DNA of 64,000 bases from Echinicola salinicaeni (GTDB lineage Bacteria > Bacteroidota > Bacteroidia > Cytophagales > Cyclobacteriaceae): contig NZ_JACODZ010000007.1 in the NCBI RefSeq assembly GCF_014280965.1, forward strand, positions 310,001 to 374,000, given 5' to 3'. Under the pieces are notes generated by a model, which worked only from the letters and a program-made list of their open reading frames with translations, had not been told where the DNA came from and ran no database searches. Of the stretch, positions 1-8,799 are shown in pieces (within the stretch, counting starts at the first letter, position 1; each line of letters begins with the position of its first letter). Position numbers and translations under genes: made by a program.

Positions 1-775
1 CAAAACCAATGGTTCAAAAAGACAATCCTTATTGGATGCCGCTAAAATAGAAATTGGTATGAGGACCTTCCTTGAAGAAGGAGGATTTAAGGGTTTCTCC
101 AATACCTTTGAAGACCTTCATGGCATGAAACAACTTCCCGGTATCGCCACCCAAAGGTTAATGGCTGATGGCTATGGTTATGCTGGAGAAGGAGACTGGA
201 AGACTGCCGCTTTGGTCAGGGCGATGAAAGTAATGGGTTCTGGACTTGAAGGAGGAAATGCCTTTATGGAGGATTATACCTATCATTTTGATCCAAACAA
301 CAGTCTTGTGTTAGGTTCCCATATGCTAGAAGTAGATCCGACGTTAACCAATGACAAACCTAATTGTGAAGTACACCCTTTAGGTATCGGAGGAAAAGAA
401 GATCCTGTCCGACTAGTATTCAATGGAACTGGTGGAGACGGATTAAATGCATCCATAGTGGATATGGGCAATAGATTTAGGTTAATTATCAATGAAGTGG
501 AAGCGGTAAAACCACTTAAAGACCTTCCAAAACTTCCTGTTGCGAGGGTGATGTGGAAACCTATGCCAGATATGAAAACAGGTTGTGCAGCTTGGATATT
601 AGCTGGAGGTGCCCACCATACATGTTTTAGTCAAAACCTTACCAGTGATCATTTATATGATTTTGCTACCATGGCGGGTATAGAAACCGTTAATATCGAT
701 AAGGAAACCACTATTAGAGGAATTCAAAATGAATTGAAATGGAGTGATGCCTATTACCATTTCAATAAGAAATAA
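1..775 (+). CDS. araA: L-arabinose isomerase, C-terminal half (cut by window start)
   Basis: Open from the first bases (first whole codon at 2) to TAA at 773-775, about 257 residues; the family is near 500, so roughly the N-terminal half lies outside the window. The enzyme interconverts L-arabinose and L-ribulose in the cytosol using Mn2+. Visible family signatures are MEDYTYHF, which carries the metal-ligand Glu and His, and AHHTCFS near the C-terminus, which carries the last metal-binding His. The ATG/TTG codons inside the visible part are not the real start. A bidirectional hairpin terminator follows. It sits next to xylA/xylB, so this end of the window is a pentose-use region. Identity is confident. 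Confidence 0.93.
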   Translation, partial: KTNGSKRQSLLDAAKIEIGMRTFLEEGGFKGFSNTFEDLHGMKQLPGIATQRLMADGYGYAGEGDWKTAALVRAMKVMGSGLEGGNAFMEDYTYHFDPNNSLVLGSHMLEVDPTLTNDKPNCEVHPLGIGGKEDPVRLVFNGTGGDGLNASIVDMGNRFRLIINEVEAVKPLKDLPKLPVARVMWKPMPDMKTGCAAWILAGGAHHTCFSQNLTSDHLYDFATMAGIETVNIDKETTIRGIQNELKWSDAYYHFNKK

Positions 776-798
776 TAAAAACCACTAGCTAACTTAAA

Positions 799-832
799 TA
801 AGAAAAGCGAACCATATAGTTCGCTTTTCTTA
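799..832. terminator. Bidirectional terminator between araA and xylA
   Basis: A near-perfect 13-bp stem (AAGAAAAGCGAAC with GTTCGCTTTTCTT) around a 6-base loop. T-rich flanks occur on both strands, so it can stop araA transcripts on the plus strand and xylA transcripts on the minus strand. Confidence 0.85.
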
Positions 833-890
833 TTTTCACCTCCCGAATCGCCAAAAAAAGTCTAGGATAATTATCGAAAATAATCCCTTC

Positions 891-2204
891 TTAAATATAT
901 TGATTGATCAGATTTTCAAACATTTCTTGTCTTCCACTGATCATTTTTGGCTCGCCAGCAGCCAAGGCATGTGCCCTAAGATCTTCTAATGAAAGCTTTC
1001 CTGATTCAAAATCTTTACCTTTACCTTCATCAAAAGAAGCATATCTAGCCTTTCTCCAAGCTTTATAATCAGAATTTTCAAGAATATCATTTGCGATTAA
1101 CAAGGCTCTTGCAAAAGCATCCATACTACCAATATGTGCATGAAACAAGTCCTCTAAATCTGTAGAATTCCTTCTTAATTTGGCATCAAAGTTTACACCT
1201 CCACCTTGCAAGCCTCCTGCCTCAAGAATCACCAATAGGGATTCTGCCAACTCTTGAAGGTTCAAGGCAAACTGATCAGTATCCCAGCCATTTTGATAAT
1301 CCCCGCGGTTAGCATCAATACTACCCAAAAGCCCCGCATCAGCAGCCACTTGCAATTCATGCTGGAAAGTATGACCTGCCAATGTCGCATGGTTTACTTC
1401 AATATTAAGCTTAAAGTCCTTATCCAAACCATATTGTCTCAAGAAACCAGTTACAGTGGCTGCATCATAGTCATATTGATGTTTCGTAGGCTCCATCGGC
1501 TTAGGCTCAATAAGAAAATTACCCTTGAAGCCCTGCTTACGACCATAATCCCTAGCCATGGTCAGGAACTGGGCAAGATGCTCTGTTTCTCTTTTCATAT
1601 CCGTATTCAAGAGGGACATATATCCTTCACGTCCACCCCAAAACACATAATTCTCACCCCCAAGAGCAATAGTGGCATCAATAGAATTTTTCACCTGTGT
1701 AGCAGCCCAAGAAACCACATTAAAATCAGGGTTGGTGCTTGCACCATTCATATACCGAGGATTGCTAAAAACATTGGCTGTTCCCCAAAGCAATTTAATA
1801 CCAGTCTCTTCCTGCTTTTGCTTGGCATATTCGGTAATTGCCTTCATTCTACTCTCATACTCCTCAATCGTAGCTCCCTCGTCTATGAGATCAACATCGT
1901 GAAAACAGTAATATGGAGCACCAATTTTAGTAATAAATTCGAACGCAGCATCCATTTTATCTTTTGCCCTTTGGAGGGCATCTGAAGACTGTTCCCACTC
2001 ATAACTTCTTGTTCCAGGACCAAAAGGATCATCACCTGTTGCATTGAAGCTATGCCAATAGGCAATGGCAAATTTAAAATGCTCTTTCATGGTCTTGCCG
2101 GCCACTACTTTATGCTCATCATAGTACTTAAAGGCAAATGGATTCTTGGAATCCTTCCCTTCAAACTTTACTTTATCTACACTAGGGAAATAGGTTTTAG
2201 ACAT
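891..2204 (-). CDS. xylA: Xylose isomerase
   Basis: 437 residues, the normal length for class II xylose isomerase. It converts D-xylose to D-xylulose in the cytosol with two divalent metals. Seen: the FHDVDL motif with the catalytic His102 and Asp105, the [20 protein letters not shown] metal-site segment, and the [12 protein letters not shown] segment with further metal ligands. The N-terminus ([11 protein letters not shown]) is typical of class II proteins, supporting the ATG at 2204. It lies 123 bases downstream of xylB on the same strand, giving the order xylB-xylA, and ends at the hairpin shared with araA. No exact TAnnTTTG box is visible just upstream, so co-transcription with xylB is plausible. 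Confidence 0.97.
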   Translation of the reverse strand: MSKTYFPSVDKVKFEGKDSKNPFAFKYYDEHKVVAGKTMKEHFKFAIAYWHSFNATGDDPFGPGTRSYEWEQSSDALQRAKDKMDAAFEFITKIGAPYYCFHDVDLIDEGATIEEYESRMKAITEYAKQKQEETGIKLLWGTANVFSNPRYMNGASTNPDFNVVSWAATQVKNSIDATIALGGENYVFWGGREGYMSLLNTDMKRETEHLAQFLTMARDYGRKQGFKGNFLIEPKPMEPTKHQYDYDAATVTGFLRQYGLDKDFKLNIEVNHATLAGHTFQHELQVAADAGLLGSIDANRGDYQNGWDTDQFALNLQELAESLLVILEAGGLQGGGVNFDAKLRRNSTDLEDLFHAHIGSMDAFARALLIANDILENSDYKAWRKARYASFDEGKGKDFESGKLSLEDLRAHALAAGEPKMISGRQEMFENLINQYI

Positions 2205-2327
2205 TATTTTGTTCGTTTATGTTATTTATTTTGTTTCTCTGAGACAGGAGTAAATAACTCCTTCTGAATTTTTTCTAAATTGATAATTCTCAAAATGGGG
2301 ATACAAGCAATCATTTTCCCTCACTTA

Positions 2328-3818
2328 TCATTTTACCTTTGCCAAGGCTTCCTCCCAGTTCTGATAAACCGATTTATAAGCTTCAACCAATTTGGCTTTG
2401 GGCTCAAAAGAGGCTACTTTTTCCAAACCAATAAAAGCTTCATTTGCACTGGCATATATACCAGCACCTATACCAGCACCTCTGGCGGCTCCCTGGGCAC
2501 CATCAGTATCATAAAACTCTAAGTTTACCTCATTCATATTGACAAAGGCCTCTCTAAAAAGCGGACTCAAGAACATATTGGCCCTACCGGCCTTCACAGT
2601 ATTTAGACTTAGCCCCATGTTTTTCATAATATTGAAGCCAAAGGTCAAAGCGCTAACGATGCCTTCTTGCCCAGCCCTAAGCAGATGACGCTTATCGTGC
2701 TTCAGTAGATTTAAACCACTCAGATGAGCTCCCACTGATTTGTTCTCCATAATACGCTCAACCCCATTTCCAAATGGGACAAACCTCAATCCTTCTGATC
2801 CTAAAGGTACATCTGCAGCCAAAGCGTTCATTTCTTCATAGGATATGGATTCCCCTCCTAGCATTTTTTTCAACCAGCTATTAAGTATTCCTGTCCCATT
2901 AATGCACAATAAAACCCCGTAGTGCGGATTAGAAGCCTCATGATTGACATGAAGAAAAGTATTCACCCTTGACTGTGAATCATATACAGGCAAATCACTC
3001 ACCCCATAAACTGTCCCAGAGGTTCCTGCAGTCGTAGCAAGCTCACCTTTTTCCAATACATTAAGGGAAAATGCATTATTGGGCTGATCTCCTGCCCTAT
3101 AAGTAATTGGAATACCAGCATCCAGCCCCAATAGCGCTGCAGCTTCTGAACTCACCTTTCCAGTCTCCGAAAAGGAACCAACAGCTTTTGGCAAAAGGTC
3201 CTTGGAAATCCCATAATAGTTTAAAAGTTCTTGACTTAATTGGTCCTTCTTGAAATCCCAATAGACCCCTTCAGAGAGGCCAGATTCAGTTGTAAAAATC
3301 TCACCACTTAACTTCATGGCAATAAAATCACCCGGAAGCATGGCCTTATGTATTTGTTCATAATTCTCAGGCTCTTTTTCCTTGACCCACTTCAGTTTTG
3401 AAGCAGTGAAATTACCGGGGGAATTCAATAGGTTTGAAAGGCAAAATTCACTTCCCAAGGCATCAAAGGCCTGATTTCCTATCTCCACAGCACGGCTATC
3501 GCACCAGATTATGGCTGGACGGATAACTTCTAGGTGCTTGTCCACCAAAACCAATCCATGCATCTGATAAGAAATACCTATACCTTTAATTTCCCCAGAC
3601 TTCACCCCCCCTTCGGTCAGGACAGCCTTGGTTGTTTCTATAACGTACTTCCACCACATCATTGGATCCTGCTCAGCCCAGTCGCTTTGCGGTGAATCAA
3701 TGGGCATTTCCAGTTTTGGCTGACCGACTGAAGCGACCACCTTTCCAGTATCTGAGTCTAATAAAGTAGTCTTAACAGAAGAACTACCAATATCATATCC
3801 TATCAATAATTTTCGCAT
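2328..3818 (-). CDS. xylB: Xylulokinase
   Basis: 496 residues, FGGY carbohydrate kinase family. It phosphorylates D-xylulose to xylulose 5-phosphate, which enters the pentose phosphate pathway. Seen: the N-terminal phosphate loop GYDIGSSSVKTTLLD, the YQMHGLV segment, the sugar-binding WCDSRA and the catalytic-Asp region RAGDQPNNAF, the TTAGTSGTVYGV segment, and the C-terminal ATP-site GGARGAGIGAG-like motif (seen as GAQGAARGAGIGAG). It is transcribed away from the AraC-type gene at 4022, with a 203-base shared intergenic region that holds a perfect dyad. The pairing with xylA makes xylulose the likely substrate over other FGGY sugars. Confidence 0.95.
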   Translation of the reverse strand: MRKLLIGYDIGSSSVKTTLLDSDTGKVVASVGQPKLEMPIDSPQSDWAEQDPMMWWKYVIETTKAVLTEGGVKSGEIKGIGISYQMHGLVLVDKHLEVIRPAIIWCDSRAVEIGNQAFDALGSEFCLSNLLNSPGNFTASKLKWVKEKEPENYEQIHKAMLPGDFIAMKLSGEIFTTESGLSEGVYWDFKKDQLSQELLNYYGISKDLLPKAVGSFSETGKVSSEAAALLGLDAGIPITYRAGDQPNNAFSLNVLEKGELATTAGTSGTVYGVSDLPVYDSQSRVNTFLHVNHEASNPHYGVLLCINGTGILNSWLKKMLGGESISYEEMNALAADVPLGSEGLRFVPFGNGVERIMENKSVGAHLSGLNLLKHDKRHLLRAGQEGIVSALTFGFNIMKNMGLSLNTVKAGRANMFLSPLFREAFVNMNEVNLEFYDTDGAQGAARGAGIGAGIYASANEAFIGLEKVASFEPKAKLVEAYKSVYQNWEEALAKVK

Positions 3819-3944
3819 GAATTATTTTGGGTTGCTTTTCAATAATCGATAACATTAAGACAATTAGTAATAAGTCTATACTTAATTGACAAAAACAAAT
3901 TTCGATCAAAAACCAAAGGTTCACTTACATTATTTGATTAATTT

Positions 3945-3984
3945 ATGATACTCATTGATTAAAAACATAATCAATGAGTATCAT
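3945..3984. promoter_or_regulatory. Perfect 17-bp inverted repeat, likely operator of the AraC-type gene
   Basis: ATGATACTCATTGATTA (3945-3961) is the exact reverse complement of 3968-3984, with a 6-base spacer. It ends 4 bases before an exact TAACTTTG box (3989-3996), so it covers the region where the polymerase would contact DNA upstream of the -7 element. It has no T-run on either side, which argues against a terminator. It sits between the divergent xylB and AraC-type genes. Binding by the AraC-type protein itself is an inference. Confidence 0.7.
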
Positions 3985-3988
3985 TTAG

Positions 3989-3996
3989 TAACTTTG
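3989..3996 (+). promoter_or_regulatory. -7 box of the AraC-type regulator gene
   Basis: TAACTTTG matches the Bacteroidota -7 consensus TAnnTTTG exactly, 25 bases before the ATG at 4022. No good TTG is present about 20 bases further upstream, where the dyad lies instead. This suggests an activator- or repressor-dependent promoter. Confidence 0.5.
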
Positions 3997-4021
3997 AAGC
4001 ACACCTAAAATTGATTTCCCA

Positions 4022-4861
4022 ATGAAACCAATTGTTCAAAAACTTCCTAGACAAGAATTTAAATCTTTTGTATCCACCACTTTTAGCACCCCCCTTTTCG
4101 AAACGCCTTGGCATCGGCATGTAGAAAATGAAATTCTTTATATCAAAGAAGGTTACGGAACAGCCATAATCGGGGATTTTGTTGGAGAATTTTCAGCTGG
4201 AGACCTGTTTTATATTGGCTCGAATGTTCCACATTGGTTCAGAAAAGAGGACGAAAAGGTTTTTTGTACGGTGGTGGTTATTCAATTTGACAAAAACATC
4301 TTTGGCCATACCTTTCTAAAACTCCCAGAGCTAAGCCAAATCAATCAGTTAATTCATCTAAACCAAGGATTATCCATCGACTATTCTGAACAATTAGATC
4401 TAATTGATTCCATTGAAAAGCTGGAAAACGCCAAAGGATATGAACATATTGGCACTTTAATGAACCTTTTAAACACTATAAGTCTTAAAACCCAAAATAC
4501 CATCCTAACCAATGAGCATATCCATTCCTTCGATTCAAAAGGCATCATAGATGAAATTTTAGAATACACCTTCGAACATTTCCATGAAAACATCAAATTG
4601 GAAGAGGTCGCTTCCATTGCAAAAATGAGCGTTTCTAATTTTCGGCGCTTCTTCAAATTGAACACAAAAAAATCTTACTCAGGCTTTTTAAAGGAAATTC
4701 GTATCGCACATGCCTGCAAATTACTAAAGGACAAAAATCTGTTTATCTCACAAATTTTTCATGAATGTGGCTATAGAAATATCACCAATTTCAATCGACA
4801 GTTTAAAGCAGTAAAAGGAATCACTCCATCAATTTATAGATCTCAAATTTGGAGACGCTAA
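4022..4861 (+). CDS. AraC-family transcriptional regulator with cupin sensor
   Basis: 279 residues. The first 110 or so form a cupin-like sensor (TPWHRHVENEILYIKEGYGTA, then FSAGDLFYIGSNVPHWF), as in AraC/RhaS-type sugar sensors. Residues about 180-279 form the double helix-turn-helix AraC domain (KLEEVASIAKMSVSNFRRFFK, then IFHECGYRNITNFNRQFKAVKGITPSIYR). It is divergent from xylB and convergent with the SSS symporter, so control of xylose or a related sugar is the natural guess; the ligand is not shown by sequence. Its promoter overlaps a perfect dyad, suggesting autoregulation. The start is the first ATG after the TAnnTTTG box. Confidence 0.9.
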   Translation: MKPIVQKLPRQEFKSFVSTTFSTPLFETPWHRHVENEILYIKEGYGTAIIGDFVGEFSAGDLFYIGSNVPHWFRKEDEKVFCTVVVIQFDKNIFGHTFLKLPELSQINQLIHLNQGLSIDYSEQLDLIDSIEKLENAKGYEHIGTLMNLLNTISLKTQNTILTNEHIHSFDSKGIIDEILEYTFEHFHENIKLEEVASIAKMSVSNFRRFFKLNTKKSYSGFLKEIRIAHACKLLKDKNLFISQIFHECGYRNITNFNRQFKAVKGITPSIYRSQIWRR

Positions 4862-4916
4862 AAAAAATACCTGAACAATGTCTGAGAAAAAATATTCCAT
4901 AACATTATTCAGGTAT
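4861..4916 (-). terminator. Terminator of the SSS symporter gene
   Basis: A 15-bp stem with one mismatch (4867-4881 with 4902-4916) and a 20-base loop. On the minus strand it is followed directly by seven T residues, which are the A-run at 4861-4867 overlapping the last base of the AraC-type gene. The plus-strand tail is poor in T, so it mainly serves the symporter. Confidence 0.65.
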
Positions 4917-4951
4917 CATTTCCCATAAAATATGGGACCTATATTATCTTC

Positions 4952-6595
4952 TTACCAGAACACGGTATATAAGGCGGCTAGGATTCCGCAGATCAATATT
5001 GCCCCGATTTTAAAACGAGTACTAGAAGCAAACAATTCCTTATCCACTACAATAGCTTTATTACTATCTTGACCTTTGCCTTCGATCAAACTGATCGCAA
5101 TAATCAATACTGAAAGCACCAAAAACACTACCCCCATCCTGTCAATAAAAGGAAGGTTTGGAGTGATAAATTTAAATGCCGCAGACAAAGGAATAGTTAA
5201 TACTGCTGCAGTAAGGGCAGCATTTGAAGTAGTCTTTTTCCAGAAGAAACCAAAGATAAAGATGGCAAAAACACCAGGTGAAACAAAACCGGTATATTCC
5301 TGAATATACTGAAAGGCCTGATCTAACTGTCGTAACTGTGGAGCAACGATCGCAGCTACAATAAAAGCCACAACAGCAGTGATCCTTCCTATTGTCACTT
5401 GCTTGGATTCAGAAACTCCTTTATTGATAAACTGCTTATAAATATCAATAGTAAAGATCGTAGAAGTACTATTGGCCATAGATGCCAAAGAGGAAACGAT
5501 CGCAGCAGTAAGCGCCGCAAAAGCCAATCCTTTCAGACCTGGAGGCAATAAGTGTAGCAAGGTGGGATAAGCTCTATCTGATTTTGCCAAACCAGTAACA
5601 GGATCAGTCATGGATTCAATAAAGGTAGTATCCACTCCTTGTTGCACGATTACATAGGCCGCAATTCCAGGGATTACTACAATCATTGGCATCAATAATT
5701 TCAAGAATCCTGCAAACACCATCCCACTCTGGGCTTCGTTTAAGCTTTTTGCCGCCAAGGCACGCTGGGTAATATATTGGTTACATCCCCAGTAATTAAG
5801 GTTAATGATCCACATTCCACCAATCAGTACACTCAGTCCAGGAAGATCCAAATAAGCATCTTTGGTTCCTCCTGTTCCATCAGGAATCATCATTTCTCCT
5901 TTTTCAATGATCATTGAAAAGTGTGATGGTGCTGCTTTTCTTAAAATACCAATTCCTTCCCAAACATTACCATCCCCTACTATTGACAAGGCCAAATAGG
6001 TAGTAGCAAGGCCACCAGCTACCAGAAACACTACTTGCACCACATCCGTCCAAGCTACGGCCTTGAGTCCTCCGTAGATAGAATAGATCATAGCAAAGGC
6101 AGCCAGTCCCATTATACCATATTGGAGCGGAACCCCCATAATGGTTTCCAAACTTAAGGCACCCAAATATAAGACTGAAGTAAGATTTACAAACACATAA
6201 ATCAGCAACCAAAACACAGCCATAACGGTCCTTACTCGGCCGTCATACCGTCTATTCAGGAATTGCGGCATGGTATAAATGCCCTCCTTCAGATATATAG
6301 GAAGAAAGAAAATAGCCACTACAATGAGCGTTGCTGCAGCCATCCATTCATAGGTGGATATTGCAAGCCCTAAGGCAAAGCCTGATCCAGACATACCGAT
6401 AAACTGTTCTGCAGATATATTGGAAGCTATCAATGAAGCCCCAACAGCCCACCAGGGCAATGCTTTACTTGCTAAGAAATAATCTTTGGAATCCTTGACG
6501 TGGCCTTTCTTTTCCCTGGACACTACTAAGCCCATGGTTATAATTAAAAGACAATAAGCCACAAAGACGACGAGGTCTAATGAGTTAAAGGTCAT
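4952..6595 (-). CDS. Sodium/sugar symporter (SSS family, vSGLT-like)
   Basis: 547 residues, rich in membrane segments (about 13-14 predicted by eye). It moves sugar with Na+ across the inner membrane. Seen: SNISAEQFIGMSGSGF in TM2, matching the sugar/sodium region of vSGLT, and NLNYWGCNQYITQRALAAKS, which matches the TM7 segment carrying the gating Tyr and sugar-binding Asn of vSGLT. Its place beside xylAB and an AraC-type regulator suggests xylose, galactose or glucose as the substrate; the sequence alone cannot decide. It ends at a hairpin that overlaps the convergent AraC-type gene. A 15-base element upstream (6661-6675) nearly repeats half of the dyad before that regulator. Confidence 0.92.
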   Translation of the reverse strand: MTFNSLDLVVFVAYCLLIITMGLVVSREKKGHVKDSKDYFLASKALPWWAVGASLIASNISAEQFIGMSGSGFALGLAISTYEWMAAATLIVVAIFFLPIYLKEGIYTMPQFLNRRYDGRVRTVMAVFWLLIYVFVNLTSVLYLGALSLETIMGVPLQYGIMGLAAFAMIYSIYGGLKAVAWTDVVQVVFLVAGGLATTYLALSIVGDGNVWEGIGILRKAAPSHFSMIIEKGEMMIPDGTGGTKDAYLDLPGLSVLIGGMWIINLNYWGCNQYITQRALAAKSLNEAQSGMVFAGFLKLLMPMIVVIPGIAAYVIVQQGVDTTFIESMTDPVTGLAKSDRAYPTLLHLLPPGLKGLAFAALTAAIVSSLASMANSTSTIFTIDIYKQFINKGVSESKQVTIGRITAVVAFIVAAIVAPQLRQLDQAFQYIQEYTGFVSPGVFAIFIFGFFWKKTTSNAALTAAVLTIPLSAAFKFITPNLPFIDRMGVVFLVLSVLIIAISLIEGKGQDSNKAIVVDKELFASSTRFKIGAILICGILAALYTVFW

Positions 6596-6660
6596 TTAAA
6601 ATTAAGGTTTAATGGTTTTTTATTGTTTTAAATCGGCCGACAAGTTATTGTTTTTTTTGC

Positions 6661-6675
6661 AAAACATAATCATTG
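6661..6675. promoter_or_regulatory. Possible regulator half-site upstream of the symporter
   Basis: AAAACATAATCATTG differs by one base from AAAACATAATCAATG at 3962-3976, the spacer and right arm of the dyad before the AraC-type gene. It lies 66-80 bases before the symporter start codon, a suitable place for an activator site. The region is AT-rich, so chance similarity is possible. Confidence 0.35.
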
Positions 6676-6825
6676 CCGTAAAAAGTAACTTGTTGTTTAA
6701 CCACTACAGAAAAATTCGAACCTTCAAAAGCCGTACCACCAATCAAAAAAAGAATACAAGCATATAAAACTAAAAACCAACAACTTAACTAAAACCAATA
6801 TAATCACAAATCAGAAAAAAAGTAA

Positions 6826-6855
6826 AAAGCCTAAACGAAAAATCGTTCAGGCCTT
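6826..6855 (-). terminator. Terminator of the M28 peptidase gene
   Basis: A hairpin pairing AGGC-AACGA type arms (about 6829-6838 with 6843-6852, one mismatch) lies 30 bases after the stop codon. It is followed on the minus strand by a T-rich run. Confidence 0.65.
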
Positions 6856-6885
6856 CAGTACATTTATTTTCAATAATTATCTTAG

Positions 6886-7878
6886 CTAATCCTGATTGAT
6901 AAATTCCAATTTATAGTTTGACTGGGCCACCTTAACAACCGTCCTATAAACATATTCAGCAATTACCTTTTCTCCGGCGATATTAATTAAATCAATAGTA
7001 TCCTCTGGCCTATGATACTCCGAGTGCCCCCCAGTATGCAAGCCCATGGCAGAAATACCTGCTCTGTAAAAGGAAACATGATCTGAACCTCCAACTTCAC
7101 CCGCATGTACAACAGGATTTAATCCAAGCTCATGCCCTAAATCCTTCATCAAATCGACTCCACCAGGAAAAGTACCGGCACCTCCCATATAAACTTGTTT
7201 CTCACTGTTTAAACGACCTACCATATCCATATTGATCATCAGCCTGACTTTTTCTTTAGGAACAGGTAGATGCTCAACGAAGTACTTGGACCCTAATAGT
7301 CCTTGCTCTTCTGCACCAAATGCAACAAAAATCACGCTTCTACTGAGCATAAATCTATTGCCAGCCATCTTTTGTGCAATCTCTAATAATGCTGATATTC
7401 CACTGGCATTATCATCTGCCCCGGGATGGATTTCATCACTCTCAGGCTTTTTTGAAGATGGACCTCCATGACCCAAATGATCATAATGAGCTCCTACAAC
7501 AATATATTCATCTTTCAAAATAGGATCTGTCCCTTCTACGAAACCAATGACATTCCATGTTTTTACAGGAGACTTGGGAGACTCACCTTCCTTAACTCTT
7601 AAAGTGGCTTTAAATTTCTGAAGATATTTCTTTTCAAATGACTTCAACCCATAGTCTTCAAATTCAGAGCTAATATATTTTACTACTCTCCTATTCCCCC
7701 TGGTCCCGGGATATCTCCCTTTATTTTTAGAAGAAGTAAGAAATTCCAAATGCGTTCTAATCTCACTTTCTGTAATCTTAATATTCTCACCTTGGGCATA
7801 TCCTATTACGTCTATATAGGTCAAAAAATAAATGCCCAACAATGAGGATAACAATATTTTACTCAATTTATTAACCAT
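6886..7878 (-). CDS. Exported M28-family zinc aminopeptidase
   Basis: 330 residues. The N-terminus (MVNKLSKILLSSLLGIYFLTYI, then a polar AQGE) is a signal peptide, so the enzyme acts in the periplasm or outside. The catalytic domain shows the five dinuclear-zinc ligands of family M28 in order: VGAHYDHLG (His), HPGADDNASG (Asp), FGAEEQGLLGS (Glu-Glu), INMDMVGR (Asp) and the late THTGGHSEYHRPEDT-type segment (seen as LHTGGHSEYHRPEDT, His). This predicts removal of N-terminal residues from peptides. There is no PA insert of the long plant or human type, so it is a compact member. It is preceded by its own promoter and is followed by a hairpin, so it appears monocistronic. The exact peptide preference is unknown. 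Confidence 0.93.
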   Translation of the reverse strand: MVNKLSKILLSSLLGIYFLTYIDVIGYAQGENIKITESEIRTHLEFLTSSKNKGRYPGTRGNRRVVKYISSEFEDYGLKSFEKKYLQKFKATLRVKEGESPKSPVKTWNVIGFVEGTDPILKDEYIVVGAHYDHLGHGGPSSKKPESDEIHPGADDNASGISALLEIAQKMAGNRFMLSRSVIFVAFGAEEQGLLGSKYFVEHLPVPKEKVRLMINMDMVGRLNSEKQVYMGGAGTFPGGVDLMKDLGHELGLNPVVHAGEVGGSDHVSFYRAGISAMGLHTGGHSEYHRPEDTIDLINIAGEKVIAEYVYRTVVKVAQSNYKLEFINQD

Positions 7879-7919
7879 TTTGATGTTGGATTTACCTTAT
7901 AAAAAGGTTTTGACTGCCG

Positions 7920-7953
7920 CAAATGTAGAAAAGTTCTTTTTTATAAAGACAAA
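7920..7953 (-). promoter_or_regulatory. Promoter of the M28 peptidase gene
   Basis: Read on the minus strand: TTTG (7953-7950), 22 bases, then TACATTTG (7927-7920), an exact TAnnTTTG box. It is about 42 bases before the ATG at 7878. Confidence 0.55.
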
Positions 7954-8333
7954 ACTAACCAGGAATTACTAATCCGCTAAGCTCTTTTGCCCATAAGAAA
8001 ATCTAACTACCTACAATTTACATAAACTTATATCATTTTTAAACTGTTTTTTATGCATCTCAATAACTCTGCCAAAAAAAATAACAACTTTCAACATATT
8101 GAAAATCAAACTAATAAAATAACAATGCATTTTTTTTATAAAAAACGCATTGCAAAGGATTAAAAAATCCCTCATCATTCCTCTCCAAGAAAACCAATTA
8201 TTGGCAAACTGAAGCTTTTCCACTTTCTAATACGGGCTGTTCAGAATCATTAACTGATTATCCTCATAGAAATTTGGATCACTCTGGTAAATATTCCTTT
8301 TAAATACTTCAAGTATAAAATGACTTTAAAAAC
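7954..8333. other. Intergenic gap with one AT-rich hairpin
   Basis: No credible gene. A 30-base imperfect palindrome at 8123-8152 (CAATGC and GCATTG closing a T-run/A-run stem) is the only clear structure. It has no T-tail after it and lies far from both neighbouring genes, so its role is unknown. A 70-codon minus-strand reading frame at 8011-8223 has no recognisable features and is not called. Confidence 0.5.
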
Positions 8334-8363
8334 AAAAAGCCTGACTCGAAAGACAGGCTTTTG
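8334..8363 (-). terminator. Terminator of the tRNA cluster
   Basis: A 9-bp stem (AAAAGCCTG with CAGGCTTTT) and a 10-base loop directly abut the 3' end of the last tRNA. It continues on the minus strand into TTTTTGTTTTT. Confidence 0.9.
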
Positions 8364-8436
8364 TGATCCCGCTGGGGCTCGAACCCAGGACCCATACATT
8401 AAAAGTGTATTGCTCTACCAGCTGAGCTACGGAATC
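8364..8436 (-). tRNA. tRNA-Lys (TTT), distal copy
   Basis: 73 bases, cloverleaf complete: acceptor GATTCCG/CGGGATC plus discriminator A, D arm AGCTCAGCTGGTAGAGC, anticodon loop CTTTTAA closed by ATACA/TGTAT (anticodon at 8401-8403), and T arm CTGGGTTCGAGCCCCAG. CCA is not encoded. It appears identical to the copy at 8800-8872. This is the last gene of a four-tRNA minus-strand unit. Confidence 0.97.
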
Positions 8437-8511
8437 GTTTCTTTTTCCGAATGATAAAGTTAATCTACCAAACCGATAAGAAATTGAAAGTAGAAATATT
8501 CATCCACTTTG

Positions 8512-8585
8512 TGATCCTGAAAGGACTCGAACCTTTAACCTACTGCTTAGAAGGCAGTTGCTCTATCCAGTTGAGCTACAGGACC
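8512..8585 (-). tRNA. tRNA-Arg (TCT)
   Basis: 74 bases: acceptor GGTCCTG/CAGGATC plus A, D arm AGCTCAACTGGATAGAGC, anticodon loop CTTCTAA closed by CTGC/GCAG pairs, and T arm AAAGGTTCGAGTCCTTT. Anticodon TCT reads AGA and AGG, the usual arginine codons in low-GC genomes. It lies between the distal Lys copy and tRNA-Pro. Confidence 0.96.
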
Positions 8586-8617
8586 GTTCACTTTGATTTA
8601 ACAAAGCTATTTGATCG

Positions 8618-8692
8618 TCGGGGTGGCAGGATTCGAACCTGCGACCTCCTCGTCCCAAACGAGGCGCGATAACCGGGCTACGCTACACCCCG
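8618..8692 (-). tRNA. tRNA-Pro (TGG)
   Basis: 75 bases: acceptor CGGGGTG/CACCCCG, with the C1-G72 pair typical of bacterial tRNA-Pro, plus discriminator A. The anticodon loop is TTTGGGA closed by CTCG/CGAG, and the T arm is GCAGGTTCGAATCCTGC. It is second in the tRNA unit. Confidence 0.96.
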
Positions 8693-8799
8693 GGAAATGA
8701 ACATTTAAATAAAATAAATGCTTCCCGAATTGGAGTTGCAAAGGTAAAACCTTCTGATCAAATTATTCAAAAGAATTCACAATTTTATTTCCAATTTTG

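Noticed and set aside
1254-1985. Long plus-strand frame opposite xylA
   Set aside because: Antisense shadow of a certain enzyme gene; its protein has no family features.
3945-3984. The palindrome as a terminator of xylB or the AraC-type gene
   Set aside because: It lies upstream of both genes and has no T-run on either strand.
8011-8223. 70-codon minus-strand reading frame in the gap before the M28 gene
   Set aside because: No signal, motif or promoter, mixed composition, and it contains the AT-rich hairpin; judged chance.
8451-8672. 73-codon plus-strand reading frame
   Set aside because: It runs antisense across the tRNA-Arg and part of tRNA-Pro genes; the protein is just tRNA sequence translated.
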